Source: Xylona heveae TC161
Lineage: Eukaryota; Ascomycota; Xylonomycetes; Xylonales; Xylonaceae
Assembly (NCBI RefSeq): GCF_001619985.1
Contig: NW_017264196.1
Span: 1,054,001 to 1,118,000 of the forward strand
DNA: 64,000 bases
Reading direction: 5' to 3'
Shown here: in pieces, positions 35,324-47,532 of the stretch
How the letters are laid out: each line of letters starts with the position of its first letter
Position numbering within the stretch: the first letter of the stretch is position 1
Program-made: the position numbers and the translations under genes
The notes under the pieces: generated by a model
Databases searched by the model: none
What the model saw: the letters and a program-made list of their open reading frames with translations, nothing else
Told to the model about the DNA's origin: nothing

Positions 35324-36422
35324 CTTGACGGGTTGGAGTGGACGCAGCGTTCACTTCGCCAAACGTTCAAAGTCGTAAAGATTGCTCAGCGGATTCGAGC
35401 AACCGGTGAAGCAGTGGATGACATAAACAGCACCGGAAAGCCGGCGAAAGAATCGGAAATGCAGAACTCGCTGCAGCTCAAGTCCCAAAGAAAGTTATGC
35501 TCGTCGCCGTCGATCTGTGAGAATCCGCGGCATGTGTCGGAGGTGAAAGGAGTGGAGGGGCGAGGTGGGTGACGTTGCCTCCCGCTGAGATCTGCCACCG
35601 AAAGACAGGCGTTGATTCTGCAGCAAAGAGAGCAGCCTCTGAGAGAGAGAGAACGAGAGATTGAAAAGCGCCTCTCAAGAAGAGAAGACTTGGGGGGAAA
35701 GAGTCGAGTTCAAGAGGGCTGAAGGTTCTCAAGTCTTTGAGTTGTGTCGCGTTGGGTTCCCAGCTACAGCTTCGCTAATGACCAGGCGACCGTTCTATTC
35801 TACCCGCACTTGTGACCTTGCTGGCTACCAGGCAACGAACTGCATCCCAAAACATCACGCCTTGATAAGACTGCTACTGTCTACAATTTTCATCTCATCG
35901 TACATGGGCACAACGCAAGCTTCAATCTCGTAGCTCCTTGATTCCTTCTACAGTTGCGGTCTGTTCTGATTTACGTGCACATCTCGCAGTTCAATAAGCG
36001 CAGGGTCGCGTTAAACAGCCCGCGGGATTGCGGTGGGTCATCCCATCGTCATATTCCGACCAATTTGACCATCCAGCTATCCGATAACGGAAGTGTGTCA
36101 AGTGAGATTGAGACACAGCGTAATTGTATGTCAACATATCTACTCACAGCTGCTTGGTTGCAACACAACATCTACTCAATGTTAGGGTCTAAATAATGCA
36201 CAGTTGCTTTTTCAAATTTTGACATTTTGAAATTTTCATAAATGCTTCAAAAAATTCAACATCGCTATCGTTATGTCGTAAGCAGATGAAGCTGTATCTG
36301 ATAATTTTTCCTTAAAAGAATGTTTCTCAGCACGCTATGCAGTTAAGAAGATGGTAGCGCCAGCCTCTTCTTGATGACTCCAGTAACACGCGCAGATAAC
36401 CAGATTGCTTCAACTCCAGTCC
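35324..36422. other. Intergenic region upstream of cullin-1
   Basis: 1.1 kb between the cullin-1 start and the 3' end of the cupin gene. A GA-rich patch (GAGAGAGAGA) lies at 35641-35660. The stretch at about 36200-36340 is AT-rich. No gene is supported. Confidence 0.55.
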
Positions 36423-36983
36423 TCAAACGTTCACAGCAGGCCCTTCCTCACCATAGACCGGATCCTTTCCAAACCAGCCGAGCTCTTTGATACGCTCAAT
36501 CTTTCCCTTCTCTTCCTCTGTCCCATAGCACATATCCCAGCTTTTTGCCCCCCTAGGATAGCTGCCTACCATTTCAAACCCGCCATCAACGTCGGTCATC
36601 AGCCGATGGCCTACACCTGCAGGGACGACGACCACATCGCCTGCTTTCACATCAGCATCGAGTCGACCAGGATTCTGCTCGCCTCCAAAACATAATTTTG
36701 CGCGTCCCTCTGCAATGCAGAGGATCTCATGTGTGGTGGAATGGAAATGCGTAGTGCTGTACATCGTGTAGCGCCATTGAGGAGACACGATACCGACGGA
36801 AGATAGGTGCGACTCTATAGCAGACGCAGAGACTGTGTTGCCGCTGCCACGGAATGCGCCTTTATAGATCAAAAGTGGTTTGTTTTGAATCGAGGTGTTG
36901 GGGATGAGCCCATGCGCCGGAATCTGCCGCTTGATGACCTCCAGTTCTTTGAGTGGCGTAAGAGACAGGCGGGCTGGAGACAT
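36423..36983 (-). CDS. Small cupin-domain protein (YjlB-like)
   Basis: This single-exon cupin has 186 residues. The metal-binding motif 1 region is THFHSTTHEILCIAEGRAKLCFGG, with two histidines, a further histidine and a glutamate in the HxHx(n)E pattern. Motif 2 is KAGDVVVVPAGVGHRL. The N-terminal half has IPNTSIQNKPLLIYKGAF, and the C-terminal SYPRGAKSWDMCYG is typical of the YjlB-like cupin group. Enzymatic function is unknown for this group. The open frame continues upstream only to a TTG codon, so the ATG at 36983 is used. No signal peptide is seen. Neighbours give no functional clue. Confidence 0.85.
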   Translation of the reverse strand: MSPARLSLTPLKELEVIKRQIPAHGLIPNTSIQNKPLLIYKGAFRGSGNTVSASAIESHLSSVGIVSPQWRYTMYSTTHFHSTTHEILCIAEGRAKLCFGGEQNPGRLDADVKAGDVVVVPAGVGHRLMTDVDGGFEMVGSYPRGAKSWDMCYGTEEEKGKIERIKELGWFGKDPVYGEEGPAVNV

Positions 36984-37476
36984 GATGAATAACGACTCAA
37001 TCAAAGTGACAATGATCTGTCGTGAAATCTTAATCTATACTACTGCAGAGTTTGAAAATAAGTGTATGGAGAAGAAATTGGGTATACAAATTCCTGAAAC
37101 GGCCATATGATTTTCTAGGGCGATACTCGAATCGACGTCATAGGCATATCATCATCAACAATCAACAAACACCTTCGGTGCGACAACGCCTGATACCGCA
37201 GGAAGATGAGTATGTACAACTTTAATCCTGACAAATCGTGGGTAAAGGAATCTACTATCTGACAAGGTTGGGGAGAAGGGAAAAAATGACAAATCATGAC
37301 AAAAGTCTACCTATAAAATAGTTGCGCATGCATAACGGTTTCGAATACCTCGTAACTTATGCGCCTTTATCATATGCCAAAGACGCCGCATGTGTAAGCT
37401 ATAGAGAAGAAAGGGGGGGGGGGGGGAAAGAGGTATAAAACAAAATTCACAAACCAGGGACCCAGGACAGTCCTTC
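36984..37476. other. Short intergenic region with G14 run
   Basis: 493 bp between cupin and SRF1-like genes. A run of 14 G lies at 37413-37426, in the probable 3' UTR of the leftward SRF1-like gene (C14 in the RNA). No gene is seen. Confidence 0.55.
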
Positions 37477-38906
37477 TCAGCTCTGAGTAACACGTTCGAC
37501 CAACCTAAGACAATTTAGTAAGTATAGGGATATTATAGAAACGAAGCTTGATAGTCACCCACCTCAAGACACTAACGCTAAAGGTCAACAACCAAGCGAT
37601 CAACGCAATGAGTAAAACGCTGCTCAAAGCTTTCTGACGATGACAAAGATCGACAATGACAAGTTGGCCCCCACATCGAGACCCGCTTTGATCGATATTG
37701 TTGCTGACCTGACAGGCCCAGCGAGAATCGGTCAATGCTTCAAACGCCAAACTGATATTGGCGGAGTCAAAGACGATAAAGAACAGGTCGAGAAAGATGA
37801 GCCGCATCTTGCCGCCAGGTGATCGAAGCCCCAAGGGCTTCCCTCTGTACTCATCGTAGGTGATATATAATATGTATATTAATGCGACGGCATCGACAAT
37901 GATGGCCATGTAAGTGGAAGGTCGTTGCGCGCAATCGTATACTCTCGACAAATGATAAATGTTTGCTCCAAGTCCAAGGGCAAAAAGTGAAAAGCACCAC
38001 ACAAACAAACGGATTATTAGAGGTACCATTGGGTTTCGGAGAAGTACTTGCTGTGAAGGAAAATTATCAGCTACTGCAGCTAACCGGGCATCCCGATCTT
38101 GCGTTGAGGAGTTTCGAGACTTACCTGAGGTCGTTTCCACCATTTTCGTCGGACCGGCTTTCGACCTAGAACTCCCTCCGCTTGCGCATCCTGCCCATTC
38201 TGAGCACTCGCAAGCCACGGCTGCTCCAAATCCGGGAGATTCTCTCTTAACCAGTCTGCGTCCACATGTTGACACCCTTCAGCAGGCGAAGGCGGATACG
38301 CGGATACTTTGACAAATGTCTGCCATCTTGATGCGTCCTCTCGATCCGGTGAGTTCATGGTCACCGGAGTGCGTTCACGTTGGGCATCGTACAGTCGCCC
38401 TGGGGCAGGTTTGTGCGAAGTGCTCGGTAGGTAATGGTGATGGGCGACCTGGGCACTCGGCGGTTGGGAGAGGAGATGCACATTGGGGCCAGGATTGTCG
38501 TCAGCATCCTCTTCGAACGACTGCACCCATGCTAGGATCAGAAATATCAGTTACTTGGTTCATATCGAGAAATGTTCAGGAAGCGGGTGATCTGAGATTG
38601 CTTCTTACTCGGTAAGGTGCGGACATGGCGCTGCTTCTCCTCGTTTTCAGTAACGGTGTTCACGCTGGAAGAGTCAAGCGTGTTTCCAAAGGATGACACC
38701 GAGGACGTCCTTATACCCGATTTCGGTCCTGAATCTGAAGGTGTGTGGAGATGTGGATGCTTTTCATTGTAATGGTTTTGCAGTGAGTGGGGAGATTGGA
38801 TGGTCTGAGGGCTTGTAGGTGTATCCTGACTCCGGGCTGTTGGCGGCCTGTAAAGGGCCTCGGCAGCTCTTGTCTGGAAGTCATGATGACTCTCCGACGC
38901 AGCCAT
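37477..38906 (-). CDS. SRF1-like membrane protein (regulator of phospholipase D)
   Basis: This membrane protein has 406 residues from four exons (38906-38609, 38531-38125, 38050-37563, 37504-37477). The N-terminal half is disordered and Ser/Pro/His-rich. The conserved part begins RHVRTLPTWVQSFEEDADDN, then DASRWQTFVKVSAYPPS, then DWLRENLPDLEQPW, a pattern I associate with fungal homologues of yeast Srf1, which regulates the phospholipase D Spo14. The C-terminal half has three to four membrane spans starting LLRNPMVPLIIRLFVWCFSLFALGLG, with a further span near MAIIVDAVALIYILYI. The last exon is only 28 nt and ends LVERVTQS. The family call rests on remembered pattern similarity, not a search, so it is moderate. 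It is divergent from the mitochondrial exchange protein with 639 bp between starts. Confidence 0.7.
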
Positions 38907-39545
38907 TCTCGAAGAACCGCTGCTCTACGTGATAGCAGGCGCGGAGGCGGCGGGGCCGCCAAGCTCCCCGATTGTTGGCGGCGGAGTGATCTCCGGCGTC
39001 GTTTTGCGCGAATTGCAAAACTTTTAAATAAAAAAGCACGCAGTGCACCGGCAGCTGCCCAGGTGAAGCGACTATGGTAGTCGAATGGAGAAGTTGATCC
39101 GAATTCAAAGGAATGCCATATCTGAAAGACACTGTTGTCGATTTGTTGGTGCCAGTGAAATGACAAAAGTGATTTCCAAGCGATTTACGGAGGTAGGCTA
39201 GGTCGTTACAACGCAGTTGGTACAGTAGAAGCAGCTTGTCGCTAACTGAGGGATGATGGCTGTGGCTGGTGGCTGGTGCGCGCGTGATGATCTCACCCCC
39301 TAACCAAGATCTACACTAAGTCTGCACTGTAGTGGGACCTGATTCCATCATAGCTGCAAACACGTCAAGCAACCCAAAGCTGCTGCTCGTCTTTTTCGCT
39401 TGCCTGTATCATCACCCTGCTTATGCGGGTCTTTGAAAGCCACAACCCACAACATTGTTCTTCAATTGTCCTCGCAGAACCCCCATGGCACAATTGACCT
39501 TGGGCTCAATTTTTCAATAAACTTTCCTTTACTCCAATAAAGATA
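38907..39545. promoter_or_regulatory. Bidirectional promoter, SRF1-like / K+-H+ exchange gene
   Basis: 639 bp between divergent starts. No distinct motif was recognised beyond a pyrimidine-rich leader before 39546. No gene is seen. Confidence 0.5.
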
Positions 39546-40590
39546 ATGCGCCTTCACCTCCTTCCCATATCTACCCGGCGCTCGTTGATCTACTGCCAAC
39601 GCCTAAACCGACATGTCAGCCCCGACCAGACATACCTTGACAGAGTTACGCACAAGGCATCTGAGGTGTGGCTGAAATGGGAGAGAGCGGAGAAAGGATG
39701 GAAAAAAAGCGTCACGGAATATGGCAATCGAGCTATGCAACAGATACCCTATGAGGAATGGGGATTGAAGAGCGTACCACCGTTGAGCGCTCGACGACGC
39801 GATCAAGAGCTCAAGGGCACACGAACCGTCGACGTTACTTTCCCGAGCTCCATAATTCCAGATGAAAAAGTGTCGGACATTCTAAGGACACTGTCGACCG
39901 AGCGTCAGTCTTTACATCGCAAACGCATGTGGTGGAGCATCTTCTGGATGCCGTTTACAGCACCTGTTGCCTTGATACCCATGTAAATCACTCCTCTCGG
40001 ATGCTGGTAGCACCCCGCATAATGACAATTTCAAAGTCACTAACCTACCTTTTCGACTTATAGTATACCAAACATCCCCTTCTTCTACCTATGTTTTCGC
40101 GCCTGGTCGCATTGGCGTGGTATGTGTTGCGGATACGAGCCCTTTAGACATTCACTCACCGCAAGGATATAGCGCTGACCTTTTGCTAGCATTGTCGGGA
40201 TCGAAGCATGTAGAATTTCTACTGGACAACAATCTGATCAAGCACGTTCCGTCGTCCCTTCTCGATGCGCGATACCGTTTGAGCCAAGCAAGAAAGCAGC
40301 ATTCGACAGCGACAACATCGGGACAGGACAAAATCACATACCTGGGGAACGCCGAGTCAGATATAAGCTCATCTGCTGGAGAGATTCTGCTCTTGCATAA
40401 GAGCGATGGTAAACTCCTAGCCGCAGAGCTAGAGTTTCCCGAACTCCAACTTGAGGTGGAGCGTGCAGTTTGGCAAGTGAACCGAGCCATCAAAGGCAAG
40501 AAGGAGCTGAAAAATGAAAAGGATCATCTGCATGACGCGACTAAACCAGAAGGCAAAGACGTACGTCCAGATGATAAAAAGTCCCGATAG
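39546..40590 (+). CDS. Mitochondrial K+/H+ exchange-related protein (Mit_KHE1 family)
   Basis: This homologue of yeast YDL183c-type proteins belongs to a family implicated in potassium-hydrogen exchange across the inner mitochondrial membrane. Three exons (39546-39982, 40064-40119, 40190-40590) give 297 residues. The N terminus MRLHLLPISTRRSLIYCQRL is basic and could target mitochondria. The conserved core runs ASEVWLKWERAEKGWKKSV, MQQIPYEEWGLKSVPP, and SLHRKRMWWSIFWMPFTAPVALIPIPNIPFFYLCFRAWSHWRALSGSKH, which holds the hydrophobic segment. Both introns are phase-matched; the 56-nt middle exon gives IPNIPFFYLCFRAWSHWR. The C-terminal 35 residues are Lys/Asp-rich and disordered. Biochemical activity within this family is not fully settled. 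Confidence 0.88.
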
Positions 40591-43477
40591 CTCACGAGCC
40601 GGGAAATTCAGTCCGAATCAAGGGGGCAAAGCGGTAGAAGCGCCGGCATATGATTTGGCTGTCCCAGTTTGGACAACGCCACTCTTCTGTATTATCAGCA
40701 AACTATGTTCTGCTGCCCCGGAGCCTTATTATTTGAGGAACATCTTGGCTGAGCCACGATGATCTGAAAGGGCATCTCATCTCCATTCTTTTTTGCGCTT
40801 CTTCATCGCAATCCGGGAATCCTCCTTTTTGCAGGATTTCCCCAGGATGCGGAGAGAAAGCCCAGAAACATCCTCCCCTCAATTTCCATGATCATCATCG
40901 TCAACTCTTATATTATGAATCGCATAGCATGTAAGATATGACGAATCATCTCGAGCATAAAGGAATGAAAATATACAAGAAAATCTTTACCTCAACATCT
41001 CAAAATATGTTGGTATTCCAGCATGGATCTATCGGAATAAAATGACCCTTGGAAACTGTGTTCTTAAGTAAACCTCTACCACTGCAAGGATGACTGAGTT
41101 TATCGCGTGTCAAAAAAGTGGATCCGGCATGTCTATTTATTCATACATACCTACCCTCTTTCCTACTTTAGGCGAATGCCGCGGTGTAGATAAGATCTCC
41201 TGCATGAGACAGAATATGCAGTACAAAGATGGAAAACAATGGATATAAGTGCTTGAAACTAAGGTAGATAAAATTGAAGCTTCGGAACATGATTACGAGG
41301 CAAGCCGCACTGAATTCTGCCTATGTCATGTACATGTAGTGTGAATCCACAACATTGGACACTTTCCAACAAGCATCAAGGCACATATTCTTGGAAAGGT
41401 GATTTGCTGACAAACAGCCCCAACTTGGTGGAAGGAGCAGAAGCCGTTTGCAGAGATGCGCAGTTACAGTGCTAGATCGGAGACTTTTCCCCCGCCTACA
41501 TGTATCTTCGCTGGTGCTACTATATTTGTTCACAGCACCACACTGTATGTTCCTCCTTCCTTACCATGATCATAAATGATCTGTGCCGCTCTGTTCGAGC
41601 ATGACGTGGACACGAAGTGATTGAGCATGGGTCGCTGCATCTTCCTTGTCGGTTTTTATGACCCGGGTTCGTATCCAAGATGGATGTCTGGGTTGGATGT
41701 AAAAGAGCGTAAGGTCTCCAGTACATGCTTTGCCTTTGTGGTATGCTTATGATGGAATGTACTAGAACACCAAAGGTCTTCAGTGGAATGTGCTGGATAT
41801 ACCTTAGGTAGGTAACTAGCAGCAGGTTCAGTGGTAAGTCAGACCAAAGTGGGTCCTCTTTCAGAGTGTCGATGCCCGAGAAGAGAATAGCGGGCGCAGA
41901 TATACTTCATGTGGGGGAAATAGTGGGTACAACAACGAGGTAGCGGATAGATAACGAGGCTCCGTCGCTCTCTCCGGATCTTCCTTATCGGCCTCACCCG
42001 AGTTGTGGAGAGACCTTTTAGTTCCTCGTTTAACCCAAATCTTCTCTCCCCACTCTAACCTTAGGGACCTCACCTGTGTGGACGCCTATCAATAATACTA
42101 TTGAAGACCGTCGCGCAATAGAAGTCTACGCTGTCCCAAAGAGGCAAATTATGGACCTGTCTCCTTGGAATGAACCCATGGTTCCCTTTGCTTTAGGTGC
42201 TTGTCATGGGCTTAGAGAATGCATGATAGCTCCCAACGTACCGCCTATGACTGCAACGAAAGAAAGAAGTGCCAGGTAAATCCATGTCGCTAGAATTCAA
42301 ATTGATGCAGAGCTCGATAAATTACTGTAAGTCGATGTAGACCCGCATCGCACATGAATCGAGTCCTTTCCTCCTCTCGCTAGGATGAGGAAGGGGTTCG
42401 GTTTCGGAAGGGCTGGGGCGTCGGCTTTTTCGTGGTGGCTGGCCCGTCGTTAGGTTGGCGATGAGACTAGTCAGCGCCTCCAGGCGAATATCTTCAAATA
42501 GGAAGGGAAGCAGAGACATGTCCTGCATCAAGTACTCTTCAGGTCACTGGCCGTACCCCGTAAGCCAAGACGACAGTCTGAGGTACTTTTTTCCTGATCG
42601 ATGATGGCGATGGCGGTGATAATTCTGCTGCAGAACATGGGTTGCTTGCGACAGAGATACAGTCCCTCTGGGGATTCATCACGAATCACTTTTTACTTGC
42701 CCCCCCCAACATTATGTACGAGTGAGTTACCTGCTTTGCTTAACCATATACTGGGAAGATCCCTCCCATCCCCTAAACATCCCAGTGACTTCGCTTTGAT
42801 TGGAATAAAGCGCAAAAGTGCGACTACTATTCGGGACTATCTCTGGGCCACTCAACCCATGGTCTGTCGTTAGTTGAATCTGGCCCTGGGCCGCCGTCAA
42901 ACTCGTCATCCTTCCGTCTTTACCAAGTACCTTTGCGCTTTGCCCGTCTCTCTCGCTCGCTCCTTCTACTATACGGCCTCTTACCCTCACACCCACACGC
43001 GGCTGCTCCTCTCACCCACCGTTTCCCAACTTTCCATGGCTTAGTTGCCGCGACGCTCGTTTCTTGTTTCTCCAACCTCTCTCTTACTCTAGAGACGGAG
43101 GCACTGGTGAAGAAGGAAACCTCGCTCGCTGTTTTACTTCTTCTATTCAATTCTTCCATCCATCCCCAGTTGACGGCGGATTAACTACCTCCACTCGCTC
43201 CAGTGCGATCTCCTCCTTGACGGCCGTGCTATCAGACCCCGCTGCTCCTCCTCCTGGTCCCTTAACACTAGTTCTAATATCGTCATCGTCATCATCGCCA
43301 CCGCCGTGGCTCGCAGCTGCATTTTCAGCTCGTGGAAAGTGTTTGGTTTCATGGTGAACTTGTAGAGGCAACGCACAGCCTCGCGTTGTTGTTGTTGCTC
43401 TGGGTTCCGTTTTGTGAACGTCTATCCTGCCTGTCTTTGGCTCGTAAAGCCTCTCGTTGCAGAGATATCTGACCAAC
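40591..43477. other. Long intergenic region before KRE6/SKN1
   Basis: 2.9 kb without a supported gene. The last 560 bases are CT-rich and resemble a long leader. It contains at least one very short upstream open frame (ATG GCT TAG at 43036). Elsewhere only short random frames occur. Confidence 0.55.
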
Positions 43478-45842
43478 ATGTCGCCTCTGCAAAAGGCAGC
43501 TTCACGTTCACAATCGGACTTACTTGGCGGAGTGCAGCAATATGGACGGTCATCGACAAACCTGCACGCCGAAATGGCAGCTGCGTCGCTGCGGGAGTCG
43601 AGTAACACACAATCACCGCCGTCGACAAGCTCCACCAACCTTCTTAGAAAGTCAAGCTCTCATTCAACCTCTTCAAATGGGCTCTCAGTCACAACGCGGC
43701 CTGTTGTCAAGGGGATGCCGGCTATGCCGTTACCCATCCCCCCACGGCAGCAGTCATATGCGCCGGCCGTGCCCTCACCACTGAACCCAGCTTCACCCAC
43801 AGTGTCGGTCAAGAGTGCTGACAGTGATGGAATATCCAACGAGGATAGTACCAATCAGCTCTCGCTGCAATCAAGTGATCCTAGCAGTTCAGCATCGGAT
43901 CCACGCGCGATTCCACCAGCACTTCCCCTTCCTCGTGGAAGCCGGGGACGCACAAATCGGCCGTCAGAGCTACGGCAGCAGCAATCCTCACCTTCCCTTC
44001 GAACCCAGAATATGTCCCTCAGTGATCTCGGCCATGACTATTCGCGTTACCCGTTCCGTCATCGAAATTCTTATGTGGAGTCATCGCCGCCGCCACCTCC
44101 TTCGTCCAGAAGTGCTCTGGTCGACAGCTCTGGTGGCCCATTGCTTCCTGCGGCTTCGCCCGTCAAGAATCCTTTCAATGACTCGGCCCGCGCCTCGACC
44201 GAGTTTGACCGTGAGAAGGTCTTTTCACCCTTTATTGACGACCGCATCAGCGTTCCCATCTCCCACACGGACGGCTTTCCCATGTTTGTCGATGAAAAGG
44301 AATGGGACGATGAGTTACACATGCCCGAGCCAGATGACGATGAAAAGTTCCGCCCCAAGATGAAGGACTACATGGGGCGCCAGGCCGTTATATCCTTTAT
44401 TGGGTTGGTCCTCTTGATTCTTGGGCTGCTTTGCATCTTCATCGTCTTGCCGGTGGTCACATTTACCGGCATTACAGCACCGTCTGGCAAAAATTCGTCG
44501 GCAACGTATCCCACTGAGAGACCTTGGACGTGGGTCAACGACGTCAAGTATCCTCTGTTTACGAATATGCGAACCTCACTTATTGACCCAGCCACCCCCT
44601 CGTCTGCAATGACTCGTCCTGGGCTTAACGGTAACACGCTCAACCTTGTCTTCAGCGACGAGTTTACCAAACCCAATCGAAGCTTCTACCCGGGTGACGA
44701 TCCGTATTGGACGGCTCCCAACATTTGGTATGGCGCGACTCAGGATCTGGAATGGTATGACCCAGATGCAGTTACCACCTACAATGGCACGCTTCAGCTA
44801 CGACTCGATCAGACGCTGAATCATAATGTGCAATTTCGGTCGGGTATGTTGAATAGCTGGAACCAAATTTGTTTCAAAGGTGGTGCACTTGAAGTCGCTC
44901 TCTCCTTGCCGGGCCCTTCTGGCGTTCCAGGATTGTGGCCTGGCGTCTGGACAATGGGTAACCTTGGTAGACCAGGCTACAAGGCTTCGACCGAAGGAGT
45001 GTGGCCCTACACGTATGATTCGTGCGATGCTGGCATTACGCCCAATCAATCTTCGCCGGATGGCATTTCGCATTTGCCTGGCCAAAGACTGTCATCTTGC
45101 ACCTGTCAAGGGGAGGACCACCCCACCCCTGGCACGGGAAGAGGCGCTCCAGAAATCGACGTAATCGAAGCCAGTGTGGATCCAAACAACTTTATTGGCG
45201 TTGTGACGCAGTCTTATCAGGTTGCACCATATGATATTTGGTATAATCCAAATTACGATTTCATGGCCATTCCAAACGTGAATACGACCACGATGAACGC
45301 CTGGTGCGGTGGACCATTTCAGCAGGGTATCTCTGGAACAACCTTGCTCAATAATGACTGGTACGATGGCAACGAGTACCAAAAATATGCCTTTGAATAC
45401 ACTCCTGGAACCAGCAATGGCGAAATTGCCTGGTTTGTGGGAGACGATGTGTCTTACATGATGAGTGGCCAGGCGGTTGGTCCAAACGGTAACATTGGGA
45501 GCCGCCAAATTTCGGAAGAGCCGATGAGTATCATTTTGAATTTGGGCATCAGTAATTCATGGACTTGGATCGATTGGGCGCGACTCACATTCCCGACCGT
45601 GATGCGCATCGACTATGTTCGATGGTATCAACCAGAAGGCGAGGAAGTGGTGACGTGCGACCCCCCCGGCTATGAGACGACAGAATACATTAGCAATCAT
45701 CCATTGGCGTACAATAACCCCAATCTCACTGTGAGTGATTCCGAACAATTGTCTCCTTCCGGGCGGACTGCTAAATTGATATCAGCAATGGAATGAAACT
45801 GGCTACTCTTGGCCGAAGAATTCGCTCATGCATGGCTGTTAG
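43478..45842 (+). CDS. KRE6: Beta-glucan synthesis-associated protein KRE6/SKN1 (GH16-like)
   Basis: This type II membrane protein is needed for cell-wall beta-1,6-glucan synthesis in yeast and has a glycoside hydrolase 16-like luminal domain. Two exons (43478-45730, 45786-45842) give 769 residues. The N-terminal 280 residues are cytosolic, Ser/Pro-rich and disordered. A membrane anchor follows MGRQAVISFIGLVLLILGLL at about 300-330. The GH16 domain then starts near RPGLNGNTLNLVFSDEF, with the catalytic-type motif EIDVIEA at 559-565 (Glu559, Asp561, Glu564 all present). The 57-nt last exon encodes GYSWPKNSLMHGC, the conserved family C terminus. Reading through its intron instead would give a truncated, nonconserved tail. 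A TTG seven codons upstream is not used; the ATG at 43478 is preferred. Confidence 0.95.
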
Positions 45843-47532
45843 CGCTAAACAATAGTCAAGCCAGACTCTAAGACTTTTTCTCATATACAGGCCCAGTCTT
45901 CCTCTTTTCACCAAAGGAAGTATTCACTCATAAATCGACCGATTAATCTTAATCCGTGTTTGGGGTAATTAGAACTCTTACACTAGATTACAATTATTTC
46001 ATCCATCTTAAAGGATAGAGCACCGGAGGCTTTCACGCATCCCCATACACATTCGCCGATCTCCCACTTTCGGCTTCATGGTTAGGGCGAAATAATCTTA
46101 ACTATCCTCGGACCAGTTCCGTTTCACGAAAGTATTTAATCGCTTCTTTTTAAATAGATTCTGTCAGGCGGCATACTATTTCAATCTTTTCCAGGCATGG
46201 CTAATGGCACATATATGACGGCGTTCTGAAGCTAAATCTTCTTCTCCCTTCATTGTCCAATTTATTTTCGCAGGGATTTTATCCCTCACCTCTTTTATTC
46301 CCTTCTTTTTAATATTTACGGTTCTTTTTATTTTAAAATCTTTCTACAATGATTCTCCGGGACTGGTACGACTTCGGTCGGAAGGGCGTGGTACTAAAAA
46401 AAGGTCGAAGCAATTCTTGTACAGAGTTTGACTGACGCCGTCGCGTTTAATGGATGCACTTTATGTGCAAGCTTTTTCATATGTCCCGATGATCGACTCT
46501 CGATTTTGACGAACATGACAAATGACAGCCGCCTAATGGCGTGGCTATCTTCGTGAGTCAGGTATTCACTGAGTTCGTCGTATGGAGAAGATTGCAAGAA
46601 ACAAAACACCCCTGCAATGGGTTGGTTTCTGTTGACTCTTATGGCGAGTCAAGGGAACTTGGACAGATATGATAATGGGATGTTGTCACTCGGAACGGGA
46701 TATTTGGGATACACACATGGATAGATTTCTCATTTTTATTTTTATTCTGCTCACTTCTCTTCCCCGTTGATCTTTCTATTGAATTACACTCAACAGCACG
46801 GAAGGCTTACTGACCGTTGGCCCTTCCGTCGTTTACCGCTCTACCGGACGCTAAGAGGTGGTCAAAAGTTGGTCAACATATTCCCCTTCATCTTAATGAG
46901 TAAACATCCTTCCCGAGCAATTGCAGTACAGCAGATACAGATGATAATATAGATATTATTTGATCCAGGCAAGCAGGGCCAAGAATGCAAGGAAAATAAA
47001 GCAATGCCAGTTCAATGTAACAAGCCACACTGGCATTACTCAAGTTCAGTCTCTATGAGCTATGATCGCACCGACAATTCATCACAGGCATGACAACATA
47101 AAAGCATAAGCAAAGCCGTCCTGGTATAACTTGCCCTACTTTGCCAGTACAAATGATTCGGCAGCCTAGCACGTGATCAGGCGCGTCCCGCTACGCGCCT
47201 GGGAAATGGGCGGAATATGCCATTGGGGATTAAACGCGTGAGATCATAGACTTTTAGTCTTGTGTCTGTCGTTTGTCCATGGAGCTCTCATGACTGAATG
47301 ACTTATTGAAGGACTTCCTCTCAGTACGACAATATAGGGAGATTGCCTGGTCTTTTTGCTGTTGAATTTGTCTTTCACCCTTCCTAGTCTTGCTCTTGTC
47401 CTTGCCGCTACGGTAGCATTCGCATTGTTTTATGGAACAATATCCGCGTATTGAATGCAGTTCAACCGATTCTCATAGTCCAGATTAGACAGTACAGAGT
47501 ACGACAATTTTTCCAACTGATACGCCTGCACA
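45843..47532. other. Intergenic region upstream of the SNF2 gene
   Basis: 1.7 kb with no supported gene. T-rich sequence at 46130-46350 follows the KRE6 stop and probably includes its 3' end. Nothing else stands out. Confidence 0.55.

Noticed and set aside
38542-38565. 24-nt intron in the SRF1-like gene suggested by the longest open frame
   Set aside because: Too short to splice. The donor at 38608 gives a 77-nt intron and the expected RTLPTWVQSFEE sequence.
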